Positions 29,872 to 37,397 of a DNA stretch of 64,000 nt are shown here, in pieces. The notes under the pieces are model-generated. The model was not told the DNA's origin, did no database searches, and saw only the letters and a list, made by a program, of their open reading frames with translations. Both the position numbers and the translations under genes were made by a program. Numbering within the stretch: position 1 is the first letter of the stretch; each line of letters starts with the position of its first letter. The stretch covers positions 62,001 through 126,000 of the forward strand of contig NZ_CABVLY010000016.1 of assembly GCF_902498995.1 (NCBI RefSeq). The letters run 5' to 3'. This stretch comes from Burkholderia anthina (GTDB lineage: Bacteria; Pseudomonadota; Gammaproteobacteria; Burkholderiales; Burkholderiaceae).

Positions 29872-30699
29872 ATGACCGATCACACCCGTTCCGCCACGCC
29901 CTTGCGGGTCGCCGCGCTGCAGATGGTGAGCACGCCGGACGTCGCGAGCAATCTCGCCGAGGCACGCCGCCTGATCGCGGAAGCCGCCGGCGAAGGCGCG
30001 CAACTCGTGCTGCTGCCCGAGTATTTCTGCTTCATGGGCTATCGCGACACCGACAAGCTCACGCTCGCCGAACCCTACCGCGACGGCCCGATCCAGCGCT
30101 TTCTCGCAGAGGCCGCGCAGCAACACGGCGTCTGGGTGATCGGCGGCACGTTGCCGCTGAAGGCGCCGGAGCCCGATCGCGTGCTGAACACCACGCTCGT
30201 GTTCGACCCGAGCGGCCACGAAGCGGCCCGCTACGACAAGATCCACCTGTTCAACTTCGAGAAAGGCGACGAATCGTTCGACGAGGCGCGCACGATCCGC
30301 GCGGGCAGCACGGTCGTCGCGTTCGACGCGCCGTTCGGGCGGGTCGGCCTGTCGGTCTGTTACGATCTGCGCTTTCCGGAGCTGTACCGCAGGATGGGCG
30401 ACTGCGCGCTGATCGTCGTGCCGTCGGCGTTTACGTATACGACGGGCCGCGCGCACTGGGAAATGCTGCTGCGCGCGCGGGCCGTCGAGAATCAATGCTA
30501 CGTGCTGGCAGCCGCCCAGGGCGGCAAGCACGAGAACGGCCGGCGCACCTGGGGCCACAGCATGCTGATCGACCCATGGGGCGAGATCGTCGCGGTTCGC
30601 GACGAAGGCGCGAGCGTCGTGACCGGCGTCATCGATCCGCAACGCATCGCCGACGTGCGCCAGAGCCTGCCCGCGTGGCGGCATCGCGTGCTGGCCTGA
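29872..30699 (+). CDS. Carbon-nitrogen hydrolase, Nit1/deaminated glutathione amidase type
   Basis: A 275-aa nitrilase-superfamily enzyme. The catalytic triad is visible: Glu in LVLLPEYFCFMGY, Lys in RYDKIHLFNFEKGDE, Cys in VGLSVCYDLRFPELYR. The DKIHLFDV/NFE and LRARAVENQCYVLAAAQ strings are characteristic of the Nit branch that clears deaminated glutathione, so that role is the best guess from family knowledge. The gene lies between yhdP and tldD, a conserved neighbourhood in beta- and gamma-proteobacteria as I recall. Confidence 0.88.
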   Translation: MTDHTRSATPLRVAALQMVSTPDVASNLAEARRLIAEAAGEGAQLVLLPEYFCFMGYRDTDKLTLAEPYRDGPIQRFLAEAAQQHGVWVIGGTLPLKAPEPDRVLNTTLVFDPSGHEAARYDKIHLFNFEKGDESFDEARTIRAGSTVVAFDAPFGRVGLSVCYDLRFPELYRRMGDCALIVVPSAFTYTTGRAHWEMLLRARAVENQCYVLAAAQGGKHENGRRTWGHSMLIDPWGEIVAVRDEGASVVTGVIDPQRIADVRQSLPAWRHRVLA

Positions 30700-30793
30700 A
30701 CCGCCGAAGCGCCGCGGCGCTTGAAACGACGCCCGGCCACACCCATCTGCCCAGAACGCACCCGACAACTTTTTGAGAACCCTCGATACCCGC

Positions 30794-32260
30794 ATGAACA
30801 TCATCGAACCCGGCATCCGCAACCTTGCGCTGGCGAAGGACATCCTCCTCACGCCGTACGGCCTCGACGAGAGCCTGCTCACGCGCACGATCGCCGACAT
30901 CTTCACGCATCGCGTCGACTACGCGGACCTGTACTTCCAGGCGACCCGCAGCGAAGCGTGGAGCCTCGAGGAAGGCATCGTGAAGTCGGGCAGCTTCAGC
31001 ATCGACCAGGGCGTCGGCGTGCGCGCGGTCGCGGGCGAGCGCACCGCGTTCGCTTACTCCGACGACCTGTCGCCGGAAGCCATCGCCCAGGCGGCCGCGG
31101 CCACCAAGGCGATCGCGGCGGCCGGCGGCGGCCGCCAGAAGATCAAGGCGGCCGCGTCGCTCAAGGGCATCTCGGGCCGCGACCTGTACCTGCCGTCCGA
31201 TCCGCTCGCGTCGCTCGACGCGACCGCCAAGGTCAAGCTGCTCGAGCGCATCGAGCAGATGGCGCGCGGCCGCGACCCGCGCGTCACGCAGGTGATGGCA
31301 GGCCTCGCGGGCGAATACGACGTCGTGCTGGTCGCGCGCAGCGACGGCGCGCTGGCCGCCGACATCCGCCCGCTCGTGCGCGTGTCGGTCACGGTGATCG
31401 CCGAACAGAACGGCCGCCGCGAAATCGGCTCCGGCGGCGGCGGCGGCCGCTTCGACTACGGCTACTTCACCGACGACGTGCTGTCGCGCTACGTCGACGA
31501 CGCCGTGCACGCGGCACTGGTCAACCTCGACGCCCGCCCCGCGCCGGCCGGCGCGATGACGGTGGTGCTCGGGCCGGGCTGGCCGGGCGTGCTGCTGCAC
31601 GAAGCGATCGGCCACGGCCTCGAAGGCGACTTCAACCGCAAGGGTTCGTCGGCGTTCGCCGGCCGGATCGGCGAACAGGTCGCCGCGAAGGGCGTGACGG
31701 TGGTCGACGACGGCACGCTGCCGAACCGCCGCGGCTCGCTGAACATCGACGACGAAGGCAATCCGACGCAGTGCACGACGCTGATCGAGGACGGCATCCT
31801 GAAGGGCTACATCCAGGACACGCTGAACGCGCGCCTGATGAAGATGCCCGTCACCGGCAATGCGCGGCGCGAGTCGTACGCGGCGCTGCCGATGCCGCGC
31901 ATGACCAACACGTACATGCTGAACGGCGACAAGGATCCGCAGGAAATCATCGCGTCGGTGAAGAACGGCCTGTACGCGGTGAACTTCGGCGGCGGCCAGG
32001 TCGACATCACGAACGGCAAGTTCGTGTTCTCGGCGTCCGAGGCGTACATGATCGAAAACGGCAAGATCACCTACCCGGTGAAGGGCGCGACGCTGATCGG
32101 CAGCGGCCCGGAATCGCTGAAGTACGTGAGCATGATCGGCAACGACATGTCGCTCGACTCGGGCGTCGGCGTGTGCGGCAAGGAAGGCCAGAGCGTGCCG
32201 GTCGGCGTCGGCCAGCCGACTCTGCGGATCGACAAGATGACCGTCGGCGGTACGGCATAA
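30794..32260 (+). CDS. tldD: Metalloprotease TldD
   Basis: TldD with its partner PmbA/TldE forms a zinc protease that degrades unfolded peptides and matures some peptide antibiotics. The 488-aa product has the zinc motif HEAIGHGLEGDFNRKGSS at about residues 268-285, and the N-terminal DYADLYFQATRSEAWSLEEG. TldE is not in this window. I chose ATG at 30794; a TTG at 30773 would add seven residues and no ribosome site separates them. A 15-bp hairpin follows the stop. Confidence 0.95.
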   Translation: MNIIEPGIRNLALAKDILLTPYGLDESLLTRTIADIFTHRVDYADLYFQATRSEAWSLEEGIVKSGSFSIDQGVGVRAVAGERTAFAYSDDLSPEAIAQAAAATKAIAAAGGGRQKIKAAASLKGISGRDLYLPSDPLASLDATAKVKLLERIEQMARGRDPRVTQVMAGLAGEYDVVLVARSDGALAADIRPLVRVSVTVIAEQNGRREIGSGGGGGRFDYGYFTDDVLSRYVDDAVHAALVNLDARPAPAGAMTVVLGPGWPGVLLHEAIGHGLEGDFNRKGSSAFAGRIGEQVAAKGVTVVDDGTLPNRRGSLNIDDEGNPTQCTTLIEDGILKGYIQDTLNARLMKMPVTGNARRESYAALPMPRMTNTYMLNGDKDPQEIIASVKNGLYAVNFGGGQVDITNGKFVFSASEAYMIENGKITYPVKGATLIGSGPESLKYVSMIGNDMSLDSGVGVCGKEGQSVPVGVGQPTLRIDKMTVGGTA

Positions 32261-32277
32261 CCGCATCACGGCGCAGA

Positions 32278-32311
32278 CAATCCGCGCATTTTGAAGAAAA
32301 TGCGCGGATTG
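32278..32311 (+). terminator. Hairpin after tldD (likely terminator)
   Basis: A perfect 15-bp stem (CAATCCGCGCATTTT and complement) with loop GAAG begins 18 bp after the tldD stop. The downstream T content is weak (ATTTTC), so termination may be partial. It separates tldD from the aroG promoter. Confidence 0.65.
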
Positions 32312-32334
32312 TCCGCATTTTCGAGCACCCCTAG

Positions 32335-32363
32335 TTGCCAGCCGCGCGGCGACGGGGTATAAA
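32335..32363 (+). promoter_or_regulatory. Sigma-70 promoter of the aroG leader
   Basis: TTGCCA (32335-32340), a 17-bp spacer and TATAAA (32358-32363) make the best sigma-70 match I found in the window. Transcription should start near 32370, about 30 nt before the leader ORF. Confidence 0.75.
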
Positions 32364-32400
32364 TTCCGAATCAACTTTTTTGACGAACCAAATCTCCGTC

Positions 32401-32466
32401 ATGTCCGCCAAGTTTTATTTTTACTTTTTTTGGCATCTCAGACCGCTGGCGGATCGAGAGGGTTGA
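32401..32466 (+). CDS. Aromatic leader peptide of the aroG attenuator (21 aa)
   Basis: A 21-codon ORF, ATG to TGA, whose codons 4-12 read KFYFYFFWH: four Phe (all TTT), two Tyr, one Trp and one His in a row. TTT is uncommon in this GC-rich DNA, which favours TTC. It lies between a good promoter and a terminator hairpin in front of aroG, the DAHP synthase gene. The design matches known leader peptides such as that of pheA, where ribosome stalling at Phe codons controls termination. No strong ribosome site is visible before the ATG, a weakness. It is too short to be found by routine gene callers. Confidence 0.82.
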   Translation: MSAKFYFYFFWHLRPLADREG

Positions 32467-32528
32467 TGGCGCGTAAAGCGCAACCGAAATTCCCGAAAAA
32501 ACCGCCGGCGAACCCGGCGGTTTTTTTT
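32403..32528 (+). promoter_or_regulatory. Transcription attenuator for aroG (segments 1-4)
   Basis: Segment 1 (32403-32410, GTCCGCCA) can pair with segment 2 (32447-32454, TGGCGGAT). Segment 2 (32444-32452, CGCTGGCGG) can instead pair over 9 bp with segment 3 (32502-32510, CCGCCGGCG). Segment 3 also forms the terminator with segment 4. A ribosome held on the aromatic codons (32413-32433) would cover segment 1, let 2:3 form and allow read-through into aroG. A ribosome reaching the stop (32464-32466) would cover segment 2 and let 3:4 terminate. Confidence 0.8.
32496..32528 (+). terminator. Attenuator terminator (segments 3:4) upstream of aroG
   Basis: An A-rich lead, ACCGCCGG, a short loop CGAAC, CCGGCGGT and then an eight-T run. 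It is a strong intrinsic terminator placed 131 bp before the aroG start and behind the aroG promoter, so it would stop transcription prematurely. The 32529-32659 stretch after it holds only the aroG ribosome site. Confidence 0.88.
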
Positions 32529-32659
32529 CGCCCTTCGCCAGCCGGTCGCCGCCGCAGCGGATTCCGCGGCCCCGACCGAAACCACTGAATCGCTTGAATT
32601 GATGAATCTGCCGCACGCGCACTGACCGAACGGCGCCCCGGAACATTAGGAGAAACAGC

Positions 32660-33733
32660 ATGCCCCCGCACAATACCGACGACGTCCGCATTCGCGAACT
32701 CAAGGAACTGACGCCGCCCGCCCACCTGATCCGCGAATTCGCGTGCTCCGAAGCCGCATCCGAGCTGATCTACAACTCGCGCCAGTCGATGCACCGCATC
32801 CTGCACGGGATGGACGACCGGCTGATCGTCGTGATCGGGCCGTGCTCGATCCACGATACGAAGGCGGCGGTCGAGTACGCGGGGCGGCTCGTGAAGGAGC
32901 GCGAGCGCTTCGCGGGCGAGCTGGAAATCGTGATGCGCGTGTACTTCGAGAAGCCGCGCACGACGGTCGGCTGGAAGGGGCTCATCAACGATCCGCACCT
33001 GGACAACAGCTTCAAGATCAACGACGGGCTGCGCACGGCGCGCGAACTGCTGCTGCAGATCAACGAGATGGGGCTGCCGGCCGCGACCGAATACCTTGAC
33101 ATGATCAGCCCGCAGTACATCGCCGACCTGATCTCGTGGGGCGCGATCGGGGCGCGCACGACCGAGTCGCAGGTGCACCGTGAGCTGGCATCGGGGCTGT
33201 CGTGCCCGGTCGGCTTCAAGAACGGCACCGACGGCAACGTGAAGATCGCGGTCGACGCGATCAAGGCCGCATCGCAGCCGCACCATTTCCTGTCGGTGAC
33301 GAAGGGCGGCCACTCGGCGATCGTGTCGACGGCCGGCAACGAGGACTGCCACGTGATCCTGCGCGGCGGCAAGACGCCGAACTACGACGCGGAAAGCGTG
33401 AACGCCGCCTGCGCGGACATCGGCAAGGCCGGCCTCGCCGCGCGCCTGATGATCGACGCGAGCCACGCGAACAGCTCGAAGAAGCACGAGAACCAGATCC
33501 CCGTGTGCGCGGACATCGGCCGCCAGGTCGCGGCCGGCGATTCGCGCATCGTCGGCGTGATGATCGAGTCGCACCTGATCGAAGGGCGTCAGGACCTGAA
33601 GGAAGGCTGCCCGCTGACCTACGGCCAGAGCATCACCGACGCATGCATCGCGTGGGACGACAGCGTGAAGGTGCTCGAAGGCCTCGCGGAATCGGTGAAG
33701 GCACGCCGCGTCGCGCGCGGCAGCGGGAACTGA
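32660..33733 (+). CDS. aroG: 3-deoxy-7-phosphoheptulonate (DAHP) synthase, class I
   Basis: AroG condenses PEP and erythrose-4-phosphate to DAHP, the entry step to Phe, Tyr, Trp and other shikimate products. The 357-aa product is the type I-alpha form, with the conserved GPCSIHDTKAAVEYA, RVYFEKPRTTVGWKGLINDP, WGAIGARTTESQVHRELASGLS, VGFKNGTDGN and DASHANSSKKHENQ. The N-terminal extension normally mediates feedback inhibition; which amino acid inhibits this enzyme cannot be read directly. AGGAG at 32648-32652 precedes the ATG. The attenuator upstream points to control by aromatic aminoacyl-tRNA. Confidence 0.97.
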   Translation: MPPHNTDDVRIRELKELTPPAHLIREFACSEAASELIYNSRQSMHRILHGMDDRLIVVIGPCSIHDTKAAVEYAGRLVKERERFAGELEIVMRVYFEKPRTTVGWKGLINDPHLDNSFKINDGLRTARELLLQINEMGLPAATEYLDMISPQYIADLISWGAIGARTTESQVHRELASGLSCPVGFKNGTDGNVKIAVDAIKAASQPHHFLSVTKGGHSAIVSTAGNEDCHVILRGGKTPNYDAESVNAACADIGKAGLAARLMIDASHANSSKKHENQIPVCADIGRQVAAGDSRIVGVMIESHLIEGRQDLKEGCPLTYGQSITDACIAWDDSVKVLEGLAESVKARRVARGSGN

Positions 33734-33776
33734 CGGACGCAAACAGGTTGGCCGCCCGGCGGCGGCTGCCCCCGAC

Positions 33777-33810
33777 AAAAAGCAAAGCCCGGCTCGCGCC
33801 GGGCTTTGCT
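33777..33810 (-). terminator. Terminator of hmp, shared with aroG
   Basis: A perfect 12-bp stem AGCAAAGCCCGG with a 6-nt loop. On the - strand it is followed by a short T tract (GCTTTTTG), so it ends hmp. It may also stop aroG transcripts. Confidence 0.8.
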
Positions 33811-33838
33811 CATAGGCCGGAAAACAGTCGTCAAGCCA

Positions 33839-35047
33839 TCACTCGAGCGCGCCCGAGCCGAAGATCTCCGTATTCACGCGCTCCGGCGCGACGCCGAGCG
33901 CGACGAGCGCATCGCGCTGCACCTTCATGAACGCGATCGGGCCGCAGATGTAGTAGTCGGCATCCGGCACCAGCGCGTATTGCTGCACGCGCTCCAGCGT
34001 CAGACGCCCTTCCAGATCATGGTCGACGCCCACGCGGTCGTTCGGGCCGACCAGTTCGTACAGCACCGTACGCTTGACGTTCGCATGCTCGCGCGCCGTG
34101 TCGTTCAGCCAGTCGCGGAACGCATGCACCGCGCCCGAACGGCATGCGTGGACGAACCGCACTTCGCGCTTGCTGCCTTCCGCAACCAGCGTCGACGCCA
34201 TCGACATCATCGGCGTGATGCCGACGCCGCCCGAGATCAGCACGACCGGCGTATCGACATCGCGCTTCAGCGAGAAGTCGCCCATCGGCGCCGTCACTTC
34301 GACGATCGCGCCCTCTTCGACGCCGTCATGCATCAGCGTCGACACCTTGCCGGCCGGCACCGCTTCGGCCTTGCCCGATTCGCGCTTCACCGAGATGCGC
34401 AGCCACTTGCCGTGCGGCGCGTCGGACAGGCTGTACTGGCGCGGCTGGTCGACACCCAGATCGCCGACGAAGCGCTTCACCGAGATGTACTGGCCCGGTT
34501 CGAATTTCGGCGCCGCGCCGCCGTCGGCCGGCGTCAGGTAGAACGACGTGATCTCGTCGCTTTCGCGCACCTTGCGCGCGACCTTGAACGGGCGGAAGCC
34601 GCTCCACGCCGCGTTCGCGTACAGGTCGGCTTCGGCGCCGATCATGATCCGCGCGAGCTGGCCGTATGCGACGCGCCATGCTTCGAGCGTTTCCGCGTCG
34701 ACCGCGTCGCCGAGCACCTCGACGATCGAGGCAAGCAGGTTCTCGCCGACGATCGGGTAATGCTCCGGACGGATGTTGAGGCTTGCGTGCTTGTGCGAGA
34801 TGCGCGACACCGCGCCGCCCAGCGCGCCGAGGTTGTCGATGTTCGCCGCATACGCGTAGACGGCCTTCGCGAGCGTTTCGGGCTGGCTGCCGGTCTTCTG
34901 GTGCGTCTGGTTGAACAGGTTCTTCAGTTCCGGATGACGCGCGAACATGCGCTGGTAGAAATGCTTCGTGATCGTCGCACCGTGCTCGGCGAGGACGGGG
35001 GCGGTGGCCTTCACACGGGCCATCTGGTCAGCGGTGATGTGGGTCAT
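33839..35047 (-). CDS. hmp: Flavohemoglobin, nitric oxide dioxygenase
   Basis: Hmp oxidises NO to nitrate using NADPH and O2. The 402-aa product has an N-terminal globin domain (residues about 1-140, with the proximal-His segment NIRPEHYPIVGENLL), a ferredoxin-reductase FAD domain (QPRQYSLSDAP) and an NAD domain (VVLISGGVGITPMMSM). The C terminus IFGSGALE is typical. GGAGAACGAAC precedes the ATG. A long palindrome in the promoter region fits NsrR control. The gene is monocistronic between a terminator and the cobalamin gene. Confidence 0.97.
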   Translation of the reverse strand: MTHITADQMARVKATAPVLAEHGATITKHFYQRMFARHPELKNLFNQTHQKTGSQPETLAKAVYAYAANIDNLGALGGAVSRISHKHASLNIRPEHYPIVGENLLASIVEVLGDAVDAETLEAWRVAYGQLARIMIGAEADLYANAAWSGFRPFKVARKVRESDEITSFYLTPADGGAAPKFEPGQYISVKRFVGDLGVDQPRQYSLSDAPHGKWLRISVKRESGKAEAVPAGKVSTLMHDGVEEGAIVEVTAPMGDFSLKRDVDTPVVLISGGVGITPMMSMASTLVAEGSKREVRFVHACRSGAVHAFRDWLNDTAREHANVKRTVLYELVGPNDRVGVDHDLEGRLTLERVQQYALVPDADYYICGPIAFMKVQRDALVALGVAPERVNTEIFGSGALE

Positions 35048-35059
35048 GTTCGTTCTCCG

Positions 35060-35088
35060 TTAAACATGCATATACAATACATGTTTAA
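35060..35088. promoter_or_regulatory. NsrR-type operator upstream of hmp
   Basis: The arms TTAAACATG and CATGTTTAA are perfect 9-bp inverted repeats separated by 11 bp. The inner half-sites AACATGCATAT and AACATGTATTG in 11-1-11 spacing resemble the NO-sensing repressor NsrR motif (AAGATGYATTT). It starts 13 bp from the hmp start, so it would block transcription or initiation. Confidence 0.75.
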
Positions 35089-35141
35089 AAATCGACGCCC
35101 CTCGGACAAATTGTCGCAGTGCGGAAAAACGACATCGCGCG

Positions 35142-35693
35142 TCAGCGCACGCGTCCGCGCTCCCACAGCACGTCCGAGCCGCCACCCGCGCGGTTCAGCA
35201 CGCGCGCCAGCACGAACAGCAGATCCGACAGCCGGTTCACGTAACGCCGCGGCGCATCATTGAGCGTGTCGATGCGACCGAGCGCGACGATCGAGCGCTC
35301 CGCGCGGCGGCACACTGTCCGGCACACGTGCGCGAGCGACGCCGCGCGCGCGCCGGCCGGCAGGATGAATTCCTTCAGCGGCGGCAGCGTCGCGTTGTAG
35401 TCGGCCAGCCACCGGTCGAGGCGTGCAAGATGCGTGTCGTCCAGCACCGTATGGCCGGGAATGCACAGCTCGCCGCCCAGATCGAACAGGTCGTGCTGGA
35501 TCGTGACGAGCGCCGTGCGCACGTCGTCCGGCAGCGGCTCGGCGAGCAGCACGCCGAGGTTCGAGTTCAGTTCGTCGACGTCGCCGATCGCGGCGATCCG
35601 CGCGTCGTCCTTGCCGATGCGGCGCCCGTCGCCGAGGCCGGTGGTGCCATCGTCGCCCGTGCGCGTAGCGATCTTGCTCAAGCGGTTGCCCAT
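35142..35693 (-). CDS. Cob(I)yrinic acid a,c-diamide adenosyltransferase, PduO type
   Basis: This enzyme moves the adenosyl group of ATP to cob(I)alamin to make coenzyme B12. The 183-aa product has the PduO-type ATP-binding N terminus KIATRTGDDGTTGLGDGRRIGKDD, then GDVDELNSNLGVLLAE, and the corrin-site segment CRTVCRRAERSIVAL with YVNRLSDLLFVLARVLNR. It is distinct from the P-loop CobA/BtuR type. No cobalamin riboswitch is visible upstream. It stands divergent from the FAD oxidase gene. Confidence 0.94.
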   Translation of the reverse strand: MGNRLSKIATRTGDDGTTGLGDGRRIGKDDARIAAIGDVDELNSNLGVLLAEPLPDDVRTALVTIQHDLFDLGGELCIPGHTVLDDTHLARLDRWLADYNATLPPLKEFILPAGARAASLAHVCRTVCRRAERSIVALGRIDTLNDAPRRYVNRLSDLLFVLARVLNRAGGGSDVLWERGRVR

Positions 35694-35944
35694 GCGAATG
35701 TCCTCTCGTGCGCGGCCGCGACGCGGCCCGGTTGCGTTGGAACGCGATTATCGCAGCCCGCGGCGGGGGCCGCAGCGGACGTTGCAGCGTAGAATGAGCC
35801 GACGCCGCGTCGCAGCGGCATCCGTCATACAAGCGATCGATGTGCGGGATCGGGCAGGCGCGACGCGCCGGGTCCGGTCGATCGCAAAGCATGGGCGCGT
35901 GGCCGGCGCAACAGCGCCAACTGCGCCCCGCCAAGGAGACATAC

Positions 35945-37354
35945 GTGAATCATCCCGCCACGCCGGCCGCCACGCGCCGCCCCCTCCCGCCCGCGATGCT
36001 CGATGCGCTGCGCGCCGCCTTCGGCGAGCGCGTGTCGACCGCCGACGCCGTCCGCGCCCATCACGGCCGCGACGAATCGCCGTTCGATCCGCAACTGCCC
36101 GACGCCGTCGTGTTCGCGCACAACGCCGATGAAATCCGCCAGGTCGTGTCGCTGTGCGCGCTCTACAGCGTGCCGCTGATCCCGTACGGCGCCGGCTCGT
36201 CGCTCGAGGGCCACCTGCTCGCCGTGCGCGGCGGCGTATCGCTCGACCTGTCGGAAATGAACCGCGTGCTGTCGATCAACGCCGAAGACCTGACCGTGAC
36301 GGTCGAACCGGGCATCACGCGCAAGGCGCTCAACGACGCGCTACGCGACACCGGCCTGTTCTTCCCGATCGATCCGGGCGCCGACGCCAGCATCGGCGGG
36401 ATGACCGCGACCCGCGCATCGGGCACCAACGCCGTGCGCTACGGAACGATGCGCGAGAACGTGCTCGGGCTGAGCGCCGTGCTCGCCGACGGCCGCGTCG
36501 TGAAGACGGGTTCGCGCGCGCGCAAGTCGTCGGCCGGCTACGACCTCACGCGCCTGTTCGTCGGCTCAGAAGGCACGCTCGGCGTGATCGCCGAGATCAC
36601 GCTGCGCCTGCATCCGCTGCCCGAAGCCGTGTCGGCCGCGATCTGCACGTTCCCGACGATGGGCGACGCGGTGCGCACCGTGATCGAGACGATCCAGATC
36701 GGCGTGCCGATCGCGCGCGTCGAATTCGTCGACGCGCTCGCCGTGCGCTCGATCAACCGCCACTCGAACCTCACGCTCACCGAAGCGCCGACGCTGTTCT
36801 TCGAATTCCACGGCACCGAAGCCGGCGTGAAGGAGCAGGCCGAACTCGTCCAAGCGCTCGCGGGCCAGAACAACGGTCAGGGCTTCGAATGGGCGACCCG
36901 GCCCGAAGATCGCACGCGGCTCTGGGCCGCGCGTCACAACGCATACTTCGCGATGCTGCAGCTCAAACCCGGCTGCCGCGCGGTGACGACCGACGTGTGC
37001 GTGCCGATCTCGCAGCTCGCCGCGTGCGTCGAGGAAACCGAAGCCGACCTGCGCGCATCGTCGCTGCCCTGCCCGATCGTCGGCCACGTCGGCGACGGCA
37101 ATTTCCACGTGGCGATCCTGATCGATCCCGACAAACCCGAGGAAATCGACGAAGCCGAACGCATCAACGACCGGATCGTCGAGCGCGCGCTGCGTCTGGG
37201 CGGCACCTGCACCGGCGAACACGGCGTCGGGCTGCACAAGATGCGCTTCCTGCCGAAGGAGCACGGCGACAACGCGATCGACGTCATGCGCGCGATCAAG
37301 CTCGCGCTCGATCCGCGCAATCTGATGAATCCCGGCAAGATCTTCACGTGTTGA
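35945..37354 (+). CDS. FAD-binding oxidoreductase, D-lactate dehydrogenase (cytochrome)-like
   Basis: A 469-aa flavoprotein of the VAO/GlcD family. The FAD-binding loop is VPLIPYGAGSSLEGHLLAVRGGVSLDL, followed by TVEPGITRKALNDALRDTG and DPGADASIGGMTATRASGTNA. The C-terminal VGHVGDGNFHVAI and GTCTGEHGVGLHKM carry metal and substrate residues typical of D-lactate or D-2-hydroxy acid dehydrogenases. GTG at 35945 follows AAGGAG. It is a paralogue of the next gene, glcD, and may feed the same 2-hydroxy-acid pathway. The substrate is inferred from family only. Confidence 0.88.
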   Translation: MNHPATPAATRRPLPPAMLDALRAAFGERVSTADAVRAHHGRDESPFDPQLPDAVVFAHNADEIRQVVSLCALYSVPLIPYGAGSSLEGHLLAVRGGVSLDLSEMNRVLSINAEDLTVTVEPGITRKALNDALRDTGLFFPIDPGADASIGGMTATRASGTNAVRYGTMRENVLGLSAVLADGRVVKTGSRARKSSAGYDLTRLFVGSEGTLGVIAEITLRLHPLPEAVSAAICTFPTMGDAVRTVIETIQIGVPIARVEFVDALAVRSINRHSNLTLTEAPTLFFEFHGTEAGVKEQAELVQALAGQNNGQGFEWATRPEDRTRLWAARHNAYFAMLQLKPGCRAVTTDVCVPISQLAACVEETEADLRASSLPCPIVGHVGDGNFHVAILIDPDKPEEIDEAERINDRIVERALRLGGTCTGEHGVGLHKMRFLPKEHGDNAIDVMRAIKLALDPRNLMNPGKIFTC

Positions 37355-37358
37355 GACA

Positions 37359-37383
37359 GCAGCGCAGCGTGACGCTGCGCTGC
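37359..37383. other. Perfect hairpin between the FAD oxidase and glcD
   Basis: GCAGCGCAGCG, TGA and CGCTGCGCTGC form an 11-bp stem with a 3-nt loop, directly after the stop and before the glcD ribosome site. No T tract follows, so termination is unlikely. It may affect mRNA stability. Confidence 0.45.
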
Positions 37384-37397
37384 CCGCAGGAGACTCC

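Noticed and set aside
25576..30906. A 1776-codon open frame on the - strand opposite yhdP and the Nit amidase gene
   Set aside because: Its translation is Arg/Ala/Val-rich with no recognisable domain, and it mirrors the codon pattern of well-supported + strand genes. Long antisense frames are expected in DNA this rich in G and C.
35694..35944. Cobalamin riboswitch upstream of the PduO-type adenosyltransferase
   Set aside because: I could not find a B12-box-like conserved core in this 251-bp spacer.
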